A stretch of 64,000 bases of DNA from Curtobacterium sp. MCSS17_007 (GTDB lineage Bacteria > Actinomycetota > Actinomycetes > Actinomycetales > Microbacteriaceae), in the NCBI RefSeq assembly GCF_003234175.2, contig NZ_CP126257.1, forward strand, positions 1,860,001 through 1,924,000, in the 5' to 3' direction. The position numbers and the translations under genes are program-made. Positions 1 through 8,333 of this stretch are shown piece by piece (position 1 is the first letter of the stretch; each line of letters begins with the position of its first letter). The notes under the pieces were generated by a model. That model made no database searches and was not told where the DNA came from. It saw only the letters and a program-made list of their open reading frames with translations.

Positions 1-2094
1 CTGACGTGGACGGCACTCGTCGGGGCGGTCCTGCACGCGACCACGCTGCCCGTCGTCCCGGTCCTGCCCTGGTGGGCACTCGTCGTCGCGCTCCTGCTGT
101 TCGTCACCCCGATCGGCAAGATGACGGTGACCGTCGTGCTCGCACGACTCCTGCTCGTCGGGGTCCGTCCGGGTGACCACCCCCGCGGCGGCTCGGTGCA
201 CGTGCGCGTCTGGCTCGCCGAACGCATCGCCGAGGCCGTCGACGGCCCCTCGACCGCCGGCGCCCCGTGGATCAGCTACTACGCGCGAGCGCTCGGAGCC
301 CGCGTCGGCCGCGACGTCGACCTGCACACGCTGCCGCCGGTCACCGGCATGCTCACCGTCGGCAAGCGGGCATCGATCGAACCCGAGGTCGACCTCGCCG
401 GGCACTGGGTCGACGGCGACCTGTTCCGGCTCGGGCACGTGCGGGTGGACGCGGACGCGGTGGTGCACAGCCGCTCGACCCTGCTGCCAGGGGCGCACGT
501 CGGCGAGGGCGCCGAGGTCGAGGCCGGCTCCGCGGTGACCGGCCGGGTCCCCGCCGGGGAGCGCTGGGCGGGCTCGCCGGCGGAGCGCGTCGGGTCGGCC
601 CGGCACGGACGGGAGGCACGTCCCCCTGCCCGACGCCGGTGGCTCGCCGCGTACGGGGTCGGCTCCGTCGTCGTGGCGGGTCTGCCCGTCGCGGGCGTCG
701 CCGCCGGACTCGCGGTCGTGGTCGCGCTGGTCGGTCCGGCCGGCTCGATCGGCGCCGCGGTGCTCCGCGGGCTCGCCGCCGTCCCCGTCGCCACCCTCGT
801 CGCGGGGCTCGTGTACGCCGTCCTCGTGGTCGCCGCCGTCCGGCTGCTGGCCCTCGGGCTCCGCGAGGGACGTCACCCGGTACGCTCCCGGTCCGGTTGG
901 CAGGCCTGGTGCACCGAGCGGGTGCTCGACGCCGCCCGGACCCTGCTCTTCCCGCTGTACGCGTCGCTCGTCACCCCGGTGTGGCTGCGCGTCCTGGGTG
1001 CTCGCGTCGGTCGGGACACCGAGATCTCCACGGTGCTGCTCATCCCCTCGCTCACCCAGATCGCCTCCGGCGCCTTCCTGGCGGACGACACCATGGTCGC
1101 GACGTACGAGCTGGGCGGCGGCTACGTGCGCATCGGCCGGTCGAAGGTCGGTCGGCGGGCGTTCCTCGGCAACTCCGGCATGACCGGGGCCGGGCGGTCG
1201 GTCCCTCGCGAGGCCCTGGTCGCCGTCCTCTCCGCCGTGCCGAAGAAGGCCAAGCGCGGGTCGTCCTGGCTGGGATCGCCGCCGGTCCGGCTGCGCCGTG
1301 CCGCCGCCGAGTTCGACGAGGAGCGCACCTTCCGACCGCCGCGCCGGCTCAAGGTCGCCCGCGCGTGCTGGGAGCTGCTCCGCCTGGTCGCGCCGATGCT
1401 GTCCGGCGCGATCGCCCTCGGGGTCGCCGGGAGCCTGCTGGCACTGTGGTCCGCCGTCGGCATCGGTTGGACCGTGCTCCTCGCCGGTCCCGTGCTCATC
1501 GCCGCGGGAGCCGTTGCCGCCGCCGTCTCCACGGCCGCCAAGTGGGTCTTCGTCGGCCGGATCGACGCACGCGAGCACCCGCTCTGGTCGTCCTTCGTGT
1601 GGCGCAACGAGGTGCAGGACACCTTCGTCGAGACCGTGGCCCGGCCGTGGTTCGCAGAGCAGGCGACGGGCACGCCGGCGTTGGCCACGTGGCTCCGCAG
1701 CCTCGGCGCGGGCATCGGCCGCGGCACCTGGATCGAGACGTACTGGCTGCCGGAGGCGGACCTCGTGTCCATCGGCGACGGCGCGTCGGTCGCCCGCGGG
1801 ACCGTGGTGCAGACGCACCTGTTCCACGACCGGGTGATGCAGCTCGACACCGTCCGGCTCGAGGACGGCGCCACCCTCGGCCCGCACAGCGTCGCCCTGC
1901 CCGCGTCGGGGATCGGTGCCGGCGCGACCGTGGGGCCGTCGTCGCTGGTGATGCGCGGCGAGCAGGTGCCCGGCGGGACCCAGTGGGCGGGCAACCCGAT
2001 CGCCCCGTGGCCCTCCGCTCCGCCCGTACCGGTCGTGGAACGCACCGCACAGACCGACGGGGACCTCGTCGTGGCAGACTCGGCGGCACCGTGA
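1..2094 (+). CDS. Pls/PosA-type NRPS-like protein, 3' part only
   Basis: The frame is open from base 1, so the start lies left of the window and the last 697 codons are present. Pls/PosA-type proteins carry adenylation and carrier domains followed by a membrane region with left-handed beta-helix, acyltransferase-like repeats; only that second part is seen here. Hydrophobic segments lie near visible residues 15-38, 220-290 and 460-510, alternating with hexapeptide-repeat blocks near 95-145, 330-400 and 563-650 (for example VRIGRSKVGRRAFLGNSGM). The family is linked to polylysine-like isopeptide synthesis, but the substrate cannot be read from this part. The next gene starts on its stop (GTGA). 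A phosphopantetheinyl transferase that could load its carrier lies 2.5 kb on. A half copy of the window's GGACGGGAGGC repeat sits in a linker at 607-620. Confidence 0.8.
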   Translation: MTWTALVGAVLHATTLPVVPVLPWWALVVALLLFVTPIGKMTVTVVLARLLLVGVRPGDHPRGGSVHVRVWLAERIAEAVDGPSTAGAPWISYYARALGARVGRDVDLHTLPPVTGMLTVGKRASIEPEVDLAGHWVDGDLFRLGHVRVDADAVVHSRSTLLPGAHVGEGAEVEAGSAVTGRVPAGERWAGSPAERVGSARHGREARPPARRRWLAAYGVGSVVVAGLPVAGVAAGLAVVVALVGPAGSIGAAVLRGLAAVPVATLVAGLVYAVLVVAAVRLLALGLREGRHPVRSRSGWQAWCTERVLDAARTLLFPLYASLVTPVWLRVLGARVGRDTEISTVLLIPSLTQIASGAFLADDTMVATYELGGGYVRIGRSKVGRRAFLGNSGMTGAGRSVPREALVAVLSAVPKKAKRGSSWLGSPPVRLRRAAAEFDEERTFRPPRRLKVARACWELLRLVAPMLSGAIALGVAGSLLALWSAVGIGWTVLLAGPVLIAAGAVAAAVSTAAKWVFVGRIDAREHPLWSSFVWRNEVQDTFVETVARPWFAEQATGTPALATWLRSLGAGIGRGTWIETYWLPEADLVSIGDGASVARGTVVQTHLFHDRVMQLDTVRLEDGATLGPHSVALPASGIGAGATVGPSSLVMRGEQVPGGTQWAGNPIAPWPSAPPVPVVERTAQTDGDLVVADSAAP

Positions 2095-3446
2095 AGCCGA
2101 ACCCCGACGCCGACCCCTACACCCCGCACAGCGGCGACCGGCGGTGGAGCGCGCTGCACTACGACCTCCGCCTGGGCTACCGCGTGGCGACGAACCGGCT
2201 CGACGCCACGGCGACCGTGACCGGCCGCGCTGCGGAGCGCCTCGACCGGATCGTGCTCGACCTGCACGGCCTGCGCGTCGACCGCGTCGACGTCGACGGA
2301 GCCCGCGCGACCAAGGTGTCGTCGTCCACGCACAAGCTGACCGTCACGCCGGCCGAGCCCGTCGGCGGCGGCGCCGAGTTCACCGTGCACGTGCGCTACC
2401 GCGGAGCCCCGCACCCCCTGCGCAGCCCGTGGGGCCAGATCGGGTGGGAGGAGCTGACCGACGGCGTCATCGTGGCCGCGCAGCCCACCGGTGCCCCGTC
2501 CTGGTTCCCCTGCAACGACCGACCCGACGACAAGGCCACCTACCGCTTCGAGGTCACCGCCGAGACCGGCTACGACGTCGTCGCGAACGGCGACCTGCTC
2601 GGCCGCGAACGAGCACGGGCAGGGACGACCTGGACGTACGCCGTCACCGAGCCGATGGCGACGTACCTGGCGACCGTGCAGATCGGGCGCTACCGGACCA
2701 CGACGCTGCACGGCGCCGCCCGCGCGACCGCCGCCGTCGGGACCCTGCCGACCGTGACGGTGCACCACCCGGCCGACATGACCGCCGCCGTCCGGACGGA
2801 CTTCGGGCGGGTGCCCGACATGCTCGCCCTCTACGCGGACGTCTTCGGGCCGTACCCGTTCTCGTCGTACGGCATCGTCGTCACCGACGACGAGCTCGAG
2901 ATCCCGCTCGAGGCGCACGGCCTGGCCGTCTTCGGGCGGAACCACGTCGACGGCGCGCACGGGACCGACCGCCTGATCGCCCACGAGCTCGCGCACCAGT
3001 GGTGGGGCAACTCGGTCACCGCCGCGCGGTGGCGGGACATCTGGCTGCACGAGGGCTTCGCCTGCTACGCCGAGTGGCTGTGGTCGGAGCACCGCGGTGG
3101 CGACACGGCCGACACGCTCGCGGAGCGCCACCGGACCGGGCTCCTCGCGGGTCCGCAGGACCTGGTGGTCGCCGACCCCGGGGCCGCCGACATGTTCGAC
3201 GACCGGGTGTACAAGCGGGGCGCCCTGGCCCTGCACGCCGTCCGGCGGACCTTCGGCGACGCGGCGTTCACCGCCGGGCTGCGGACGATCACCGCGGCGC
3301 ACCGGCACGGATCCGTCACATCGGCGGCCGTGTACGAGGCGTTCGCGACCGCCGCGGGCGTGCCGGTGCTCGCGGTGCGCCGGGTCACCGGACCCTGGAT
3401 CGACGAGCCCGGCGTCCCCGCGCTCCCCGACGCCGGCGAGTCCTAG
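2091..3446 (+). CDS. M1 family zinc aminopeptidase, short form
   Basis: 451 residues from a GTG that overlaps the preceding stop by four bases (GTGA), so the two genes are probably translationally coupled. The gluzincin motif is complete: His298-Glu299-Leu-Ala-His302, then Glu321 in LHEGFACYAEW, the HExxH-18-E spacing of M1 peptidases. The substrate-side motif reads LEIPLEAHG rather than the usual GxMEN. Length is about half that of large M1 enzymes and there is no room for the C-terminal helical domain; this short form is common in actinobacteria. No signal peptide is visible, so it is probably cytoplasmic and removes N-terminal residues from peptides. Its stop shares bases with that of the convergent XRE gene. 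Confidence 0.88.
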   Translation: MKPNPDADPYTPHSGDRRWSALHYDLRLGYRVATNRLDATATVTGRAAERLDRIVLDLHGLRVDRVDVDGARATKVSSSTHKLTVTPAEPVGGGAEFTVHVRYRGAPHPLRSPWGQIGWEELTDGVIVAAQPTGAPSWFPCNDRPDDKATYRFEVTAETGYDVVANGDLLGRERARAGTTWTYAVTEPMATYLATVQIGRYRTTTLHGAARATAAVGTLPTVTVHHPADMTAAVRTDFGRVPDMLALYADVFGPYPFSSYGIVVTDDELEIPLEAHGLAVFGRNHVDGAHGTDRLIAHELAHQWWGNSVTAARWRDIWLHEGFACYAEWLWSEHRGGDTADTLAERHRTGLLAGPQDLVVADPGAADMFDDRVYKRGALALHAVRRTFGDAAFTAGLRTITAAHRHGSVTSAAVYEAFATAAGVPVLAVRRVTGPWIDEPGVPALPDAGES

Positions 3447-3775
3447 GACCGGACGCCACCGCTCGCAGCGACACCGGCACGTCCGAGGCCGCCCAGGGAC
3501 GGGCGGGCGGTCGTGGGCGGGGTCTGCTGCAGGGAAGGGTGCACCGCTGCCCAGAGCTCGTCGAGCGAGAGTCCGACGACACCCGCGACGGCCGCGATCG
3601 TCGCGAAGGACGGCGTGGCGATCCGACCGGTCTCGATCTTCCGCAGCGTCTCCGGGGAGACCCCGGCGACGAGGGCGACGTCGAGCATCGAGCGGTCGCC
3701 GCGGGCGCGCCGCAGCAGCGCGCCGAGCCGGCGACCGCGTTCGAGCTCGTCCGGGCTGAGCGGGAGACGGACCAT
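3443..3775 (-). CDS. XRE-family helix-turn-helix regulator
   Basis: 110 residues. A typical Cro/C1 helix-turn-helix covers about residues 15-72: RLGALLRRARGDRSMLDVA, then SPETLRKIETGRIATPS and a third helix ending LDELW. The rest is a short polar tail without a recognisable ligand domain. It is divergent from the methionine aminopeptidase gene across a 45-bp gap, so it is a plausible regulator of that gene and of itself. TAGTAT stands 6 nt before its ATG, suggesting a leaderless transcript. Its stop overlaps that of the convergent M1 gene. Confidence 0.82.
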   Translation of the reverse strand: MVRLPLSPDELERGRRLGALLRRARGDRSMLDVALVAGVSPETLRKIETGRIATPSFATIAAVAGVVGLSLDELWAAVHPSLQQTPPTTARPSLGGLGRAGVAASGGVRS

Positions 3776-3820
3776 GCCCCGATACTAATGCCGGGCGAAC
3801 AATACCGGTACGATCATCCC
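3776..3820. promoter_or_regulatory. Divergent leaderless promoter pair, XRE regulator / aminopeptidase
   Basis: This 45-bp gap holds a TAGTAT box 6 nt upstream of the minus-strand ATG at 3775 and a TACGAT box 6 nt upstream of the plus-strand ATG at 3821. With that spacing the transcripts would begin at the start codons. Near-direct repeats AATGCCGG (3787-3794) and AATACCGG (3801-3808) lie between the boxes and could bind the XRE protein; that is inference. Confidence 0.5.
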
Positions 3821-4591
3821 ATGATCGAGATCCTCTCCCCCGCCGAACTCGACCGCGCCCGGCGGACCGGTGCGCTGGTCGGCACGATCCTGCAGACGCT
3901 GCGCGAGCGCACGACCGTCGGGACGAACCTGCTCGAGATCGACCGGTGGACACGGACGATGATCGAGGACGCCGGCGCCGAGTCCTGCTACGTCGACTAC
4001 GCCCCGTCGTTCGGACGCGGGCCGTTCGGCCACCACGTCTGCACCGCCGTGAACGACGCCGTGCTGCACGGCATGCCCCACGACCGCGTGCTCGACGACG
4101 GCGACCTGCTCACCCTCGACCTCGCGGTCACCCTCGACGGGATCGCCGCGGACGCCGCGGTCAGCTTCGTCGTCGGCACGGCGGACCCGGCCGACACGGC
4201 GCTCGTCGAGGTCACCGAGCGCGCCCTCGCCGCGGGCATCGCCGCCGCCCGGCCGGGAGCCCGCACCGGGGACCTCTCGCACGCGATCGGCAGTGTGCTC
4301 ACCGCAGCCGGCCACCGGGTGAACACCGAGTTCGGCGGCCACGGCATCGGCTCGACCATGCACCAGGACCCGCACGTGGCGAACACCGGACGCCCCGGGC
4401 GCGGCTACACCCTGCGGCCCGGACTCCTGCTCGCGCTCGAGCCGTGGGTCATGGCCGACACCGACGAGCTCGTCACCGATCCCGACGGGTGGACGCTCCG
4501 GAGCGCCACGGGGTCGCGCACGGCGCACACCGAGCACACGATCGCGATCACCGAGGACGGGGCCGAGGTCCTCACGAGGCCGACGCGCTGA
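3821..4591 (+). CDS. map: Methionine aminopeptidase type I (M24A), accessory copy
   Basis: 256 residues. All five metal ligands of type I enzymes are present with the spacing of the E. coli enzyme: Asp100, Asp111, His174, Glu207 and Glu238, in TLDLAVTLDG, FGGHGIGSTMH, ALEPWV and TEHTIAI. It removes initiator methionine from nascent proteins. I chose ATG 3821 because TACGAT lies 6 nt upstream; ATG 3788 would precede that box. Pairing with a divergent XRE regulator, away from ribosomal protein genes, suggests a conditional second copy rather than the housekeeping one. Its 3' end overlaps the convergent phosphopantetheinyl transferase gene by 20 bp. Confidence 0.88.
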   Translation: MIEILSPAELDRARRTGALVGTILQTLRERTTVGTNLLEIDRWTRTMIEDAGAESCYVDYAPSFGRGPFGHHVCTAVNDAVLHGMPHDRVLDDGDLLTLDLAVTLDGIAADAAVSFVVGTADPADTALVEVTERALAAGIAAARPGARTGDLSHAIGSVLTAAGHRVNTEFGGHGIGSTMHQDPHVANTGRPGRGYTLRPGLLLALEPWVMADTDELVTDPDGWTLRSATGSRTAHTEHTIAITEDGAEVLTRPTR

Positions 4592-5159
4592 CGCGGTCCT
4601 CGACGACGACGGGGAGCCCACCGGAGGCGACCGCGAGCACGGTGCCCGACGCCGTCCACACCACGGTCACGGGTTCCTCGCGCCCCTCGAGACGGGCCAC
4701 CGAGCGGCGCAGGTCGACCTCGACCGCCCTCGGGTCGACGCGCAGCCCGCGACCGTCACGCTTGAGCACCGCCTCCTTCACGGCCCAGGCCGCAGTGCGG
4801 TCCCGGTCGTCCCGGAGTCGTCGGCGCTCACGAGGACCGAAGGCGTCGAGCGACGCCGCCGCGACCCGGGCAACCTGCTCGAGATCGATCCCGAGGCGGT
4901 CGTCGGTCCTTCCCGGCCCGCTCACGACGGCGACCGCGGCCTGTCCCGGGCACCGGGCAGTGCTCACGGCGACGGCGGCACCCGCGGCGGTCGCCCACGG
5001 GCGGCCGTGACCGGTCGAGCCACAGTGCGGACACTCGCGCCCCGCGCGCACCGCGTCGACGTCGACGGCAGCGACCCGCGCGACGGCGGCGAGGAGTGCC
5101 TCCCGGTCGGCGCCGGGCGGGACGACCGTCACGAGGACGGCGCGGGTGGGGAGGTCCAC
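4572..5159 (-). CDS. 4'-phosphopantetheinyl transferase, Sfp-like
   Basis: 195 residues, GTG start with TAGGCT 6 nt upstream. The superfamily signatures are visible: GIDLEQV (Mg-binding Asp) and WAVKEAVLKRDGRGL (the WxxKEAxxK box). The N-terminal part has CPHCGSTGHGRP, typical of actinobacterial members. It transfers 4'-phosphopantetheine from CoA to a carrier-protein serine. The nearest obvious client is the Pls/PosA NRPS-like protein 2.5 kb upstream, although the genes are on opposite strands. The 3' end overlaps the map gene by 20 bp. Confidence 0.85.
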   Translation of the reverse strand: MDLPTRAVLVTVVPPGADREALLAAVARVAAVDVDAVRAGRECPHCGSTGHGRPWATAAGAAVAVSTARCPGQAAVAVVSGPGRTDDRLGIDLEQVARVAAASLDAFGPRERRRLRDDRDRTAAWAVKEAVLKRDGRGLRVDPRAVEVDLRRSVARLEGREEPVTVVWTASGTVLAVASGGLPVVVEDRVSASAS

Positions 5160-5199
5160 TCGGTGAGCCTACCGACCGCGCCGTCCGGGGCCGGCGGCG

Positions 5200-5403
5200 T
5201 CAGGCGTGGGTGAGCGCGATGAGCGCGACGTTCATCGTGCTGTACGCACCCTCGGAGCGCGTGGCCTGGCGGACACGCCCGCGGAGGACCTCGTAGCGGC
5301 CGTCCTGCTCACGGACGAACCCGATGACGCCGCTCGCCGGCGTCGAGACGCGGTGGTAGCCGTCCTCCAGTGGGACGACCTCTGTGCTCGTCGTACGCTC
5401 CAT
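5200..5403 (-). CDS. Small hypothetical protein, 67 residues
   Basis: No family recognised. The protein is soluble, slightly basic, lacks cysteine and has no membrane segment. Codon use is normal for the window and AAGGGG stands 8 nt before the ATG. Its upstream region carries a perfect TACCCCG-GTA-CGGGGTA palindrome (5446-5462) that resembles CsoR-family operators, so expression may respond to copper or a related signal; that is inference from the DNA only. The separation from the phosphopantetheinyl transferase (40 bp) suggests an independent unit. Confidence 0.6.
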   Translation of the reverse strand: MERTTSTEVVPLEDGYHRVSTPASGVIGFVREQDGRYEVLRGRVRQATRSEGAYSTMNVALIALTHA

Positions 5404-5441
5404 CGCTTTCCCCTTCCGCTCGTCGTCGAACGATGGCCACC

Positions 5442-5467
5442 ACCATACCCCGGTACGGGGTACAAAT
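5442..5467. promoter_or_regulatory. CsoR-like palindromic operator
   Basis: Perfect inverted repeat TACCCCG-GTA-CGGGGTA at 5446-5462, extended by CA and CAA on the flanks. It resembles CsoR/RcnR-type operators (ATACCC...GGGTA). On the minus strand TATGGT (5447-5442) overlaps one edge and could be the -10 of the 67-residue gene; a repressor bound here would block it. No CsoR gene is in the window. Confidence 0.45.
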
Positions 5468-5607
5468 CCTCCACATGACGCTCGTCAGCAAGGGTTGCTC
5501 CGAGCATCCATCCGCTCTGTGCGTGGTCTGGATAGCATCGGGACGGCGGCGCCCGGGCGGGCGTCGTCGGGGGCACGTCGATTGCCCCGGCGACGGATGG
5601 AGGACGG

Positions 5608-7500
5608 ATGCGAGCGGTCCACGACGGATCGAGCCCGGACGACCGCGGGGTGCTGCTGGTGCTGCGCCGACCACGACGTCGGACATCCCGGTCGACCGCG
5701 GGTCGCGGCGCCGGAGGGCCCGGTCGTGGTGCGCGACTGGTCGGCCGCCTGGCCGCGCTGCTCCTCGCCGCCGGGTCGGTGTTCGCGCCGGCGACCGCCG
5801 CTCACGCGACCGACCCCGTCGACCTCCGGGGCGCCTACGTCGTGGACGAGGCGGGCGCGCTCAGCAGCGCCGAGCGCTCCCGCGTGGAGCGGGCGGTCCA
5901 GGACCTGTACGACGAGACGCAGACCCAGCTCTACGTCGTGTACGTGCCGACCTTCACGAACCCGAGCGACCACACGGCCTGGGGCGACGCGCTCATGGAG
6001 CGCAACCAGATCGACTCGGACAGCATCGTGCTCGCCGTCGCGGTCGACGACCGGATCGCCGACATCCAGCAGACGAACGAGACCGCGCTCTCGCGCAGCG
6101 ACGTCGAGTCCGCCTACCAGCAGGACGCCGTGCCGCAGCTCCGGGACGGTGCCTGGGCCGGTGCCGCGGTGGCGTTCGCCGACGGCCTCGTCGCCGGTCA
6201 GGCACCACCGGACCTCACGTGGTTGTGGGTGCTGCTGCTCGTGGTGGTGGTCGGACTCGTGGCCGTCGTCCTGGTCGTCCGGACGCGCAACAAGCGCAGG
6301 ACGGCAGAGGCCGCACGCGCGCAGGAGGCCTCGTTGGCGGGTCTCGAGCGCAAGGCCGGAGCCGCACTCGTCACGATCGACGACGAGCTGCGCACCGCCG
6401 AGCAGGAAATCGGGTTCGCGACGGCCCAGTTCGGTGAGGACGCTGCGAAGCCCTTCGCCGAGGCCGTGGCGGCCGCCAAGAGGGACGTGCGTCAGGCATT
6501 CGCGTACCAGCAGCAGCTCGACGACGAGGTGCCGGACAGCCCGCAGCAGCGAGCCCAGTGGGCGAACCAGATCATCGCCATCTGCGAGCGGGCGCACGCG
6601 GCCATCGACCAGCAGACCGAGGCGTTCGACCGGCTCCGCTCCCTCGAGGACGGCGTCGAGGACGCCGCCACCGCACTCGCGTCCGCGGTCGCCGCGGCAC
6701 CGTTGGACCTCGACGCCGCTCGTCGCTCGCTCGAGCGGGTGCGCGGCTCCTACGGCGGGCGGACGCTCGCGACGGTGTCCGACAACGTCGACCAGGCCGA
6801 GCGGGTGCTCGGCTACGCGACCGAGCGGTCCCGGGCGGCCACCGCCGCGATCGCAGCGGGTGACAAGGGCGAGGCGGTCATCGCCGTCCGCGACGCGCAG
6901 CACGCGCTCGCGCAGGTGCAGCAGCTGACCACGAGCGCGACCGGCGCCGAGCGGTCGTTCTCGGAGGCGGCGGCACGGGCCGACGCGATGCGCGTCGACA
7001 TCGAGGGCGACGTCGCCGCCGCGCGCGCGATGCGTTCGGGCGACCCTGCGCTCGCATCGGCCGTCACCCGGGCCGAGACCGTCCTCCGACAGGGCGTCGA
7101 CCCGCGGGACCCGATCGCAGCGGTCGACGCGCTCACGCGGGCGAACACCGACATCGACGCTGCCCTGGCCGCCGCTCGAGGGGCGCAGGAACAGCAGCAG
7201 CGCGCGCAGCGGGCCCTCGACGCCGCCCTGCGCGACGCCAGGGCGCGGATCAGCCAGGCCCGCGAGTTCATCTCGCTCCGTCGCGGCGCCGTCGGCCCGA
7301 CCGCCAGGACCCGGTTGTCCGAGGCCGAGCGGGCGCTCGACGACGCGGTCGACCTCGCCACGAGCGACCCCGCCCGCGCCGTGCAGGCCGCACGGGCGGC
7401 CGAGCAGTACGCCGCCGCCGCGATGGACGCGGCCAACGACGACCTGGGCGGGTGGCCCGGTCAGGGCGGCGGCGGCTTCTCCGGCGGCGGCCGGTTCTGA
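5608..7500 (+). CDS. TPM-domain membrane protein with long coiled coil
   Basis: 630 residues. An export signal lies at about 43-68 (ending AHA), followed by a TPM domain (about 70-200, VDEAGALSSAERSRVE...), one membrane span (about 205-227), then some 370 residues of Ala/Glu/Arg-rich helix that should form coiled coils, and a Gly-rich tail (GGGGFSGGGRF). TPM proteins with this layout are commonly paired with PspA in actinobacteria and are thought to act in envelope stress or photosystem-type protein turnover; the exact role is unknown. GGAGG precedes the ATG; a TAGCAT box at 5533 suggests a leader of about 60 nt. The pspA gene follows after 62 bp and is probably cotranscribed. Confidence 0.82.
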   Translation: MRAVHDGSSPDDRGVLLVLRRPRRRTSRSTAGRGAGGPGRGARLVGRLAALLLAAGSVFAPATAAHATDPVDLRGAYVVDEAGALSSAERSRVERAVQDLYDETQTQLYVVYVPTFTNPSDHTAWGDALMERNQIDSDSIVLAVAVDDRIADIQQTNETALSRSDVESAYQQDAVPQLRDGAWAGAAVAFADGLVAGQAPPDLTWLWVLLLVVVVGLVAVVLVVRTRNKRRTAEAARAQEASLAGLERKAGAALVTIDDELRTAEQEIGFATAQFGEDAAKPFAEAVAAAKRDVRQAFAYQQQLDDEVPDSPQQRAQWANQIIAICERAHAAIDQQTEAFDRLRSLEDGVEDAATALASAVAAAPLDLDAARRSLERVRGSYGGRTLATVSDNVDQAERVLGYATERSRAATAAIAAGDKGEAVIAVRDAQHALAQVQQLTTSATGAERSFSEAAARADAMRVDIEGDVAAARAMRSGDPALASAVTRAETVLRQGVDPRDPIAAVDALTRANTDIDAALAAARGAQEQQQRAQRALDAALRDARARISQAREFISLRRGAVGPTARTRLSEAERALDDAVDLATSDPARAVQAARAAEQYAAAAMDAANDDLGGWPGQGGGGFSGGGRF

Positions 7501-7562
7501 CCGGCGACACCGACGACACACACCAGCAGCAGGACGACAGACCTTCCACGAAAGGGAAAGCA

Positions 7563-8288
7563 ATGGCAAAGCAGACGATCTTCGGCCGGATCTCCTCGCT
7601 CATCCGGGCGAACGTGAACCAGCTCATCGACGACGCCGAGGACCCGCAGAAGATGCTGGACCAGCTCGTGCGCGACTACACGAACAACATCGCGGACGCG
7701 AAGACCGCCATCGCGCAGACGATCGGCAACCTGCGCCTGCTCGAGCAGGACCACGAGGAGGACAAGCGCGCCGCCACCGAGTGGGGGCAGAAGGCCGCCA
7801 ATGCCTCGGCAGCCGCCGACAAGTACCGCGCCGAGGGCAAGACCGCCGACGCGGACAAGTTCGACAACCTCGCGAAGATCGCGATCGGCAAGCAGATCGC
7901 CGCCGAGCAGGAAGTCAAGGACAACGAGGGCCCGCTCGCCACCCAGAACGAGCAGGTCGAGAAGCTCAAGTCCGGTCTCGCCGGCATGGAGCAGAAGCTC
8001 GAGCAGCTCCGGGCCAAGCGCGACTCGCTCGTCGCCCGCCAGAAGACGGCGGAGGCGCAGTCCAAGGTCAACGACGCGATCGGCAACATCGACATCACGG
8101 ACCCGACGAGCGACCTCAACCGCTTCGAGGAGAAGGTCCGTCGCGAGGAGGCCAAGGTGCTCGGGCAGCAGGAACTGCAGGCGTCGAGCCTCGACGCGCA
8201 GTTCGAGAGCCTCGAGGACGTCGGACGCGACGCCGAGGTCGAGGCGCGTCTCGCCGCCCTGAAGAACGGCGGTTCCGGGTCGATCTGA
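7563..8288 (+). CDS. pspA: PspA/IM30 family envelope-stress protein
   Basis: 241 residues, almost entirely helical. It has the PspA/Vipp1 pattern: amphipathic N-terminus (IFGRISSLIRANVNQLIDDAEDP), the QLVRDYTNNI segment, and long heptad-rich helices rich in Gln, Glu and Lys up to about residue 215. Family members are ESCRT-III-like and bind stressed cytoplasmic membrane to maintain its integrity. AAAGGG lies 7 nt before the ATG. The gene follows the TPM-domain gene with no promoter visible between them. Confidence 0.92.
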   Translation: MAKQTIFGRISSLIRANVNQLIDDAEDPQKMLDQLVRDYTNNIADAKTAIAQTIGNLRLLEQDHEEDKRAATEWGQKAANASAAADKYRAEGKTADADKFDNLAKIAIGKQIAAEQEVKDNEGPLATQNEQVEKLKSGLAGMEQKLEQLRAKRDSLVARQKTAEAQSKVNDAIGNIDITDPTSDLNRFEEKVRREEAKVLGQQELQASSLDAQFESLEDVGRDAEVEARLAALKNGGSGSI

Positions 8289-8333
8289 TCCGGTTCCCCG
8301 GACGACGCCGGACCGTGCTGCCAGACTGGGACG

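Noticed and set aside
3788..3820. Upstream ATG 3788 as start of the methionine aminopeptidase
   Set aside because: It lies before the TACGAT box that predicts a leaderless start at 3821, and the extra eleven residues are not family-like.
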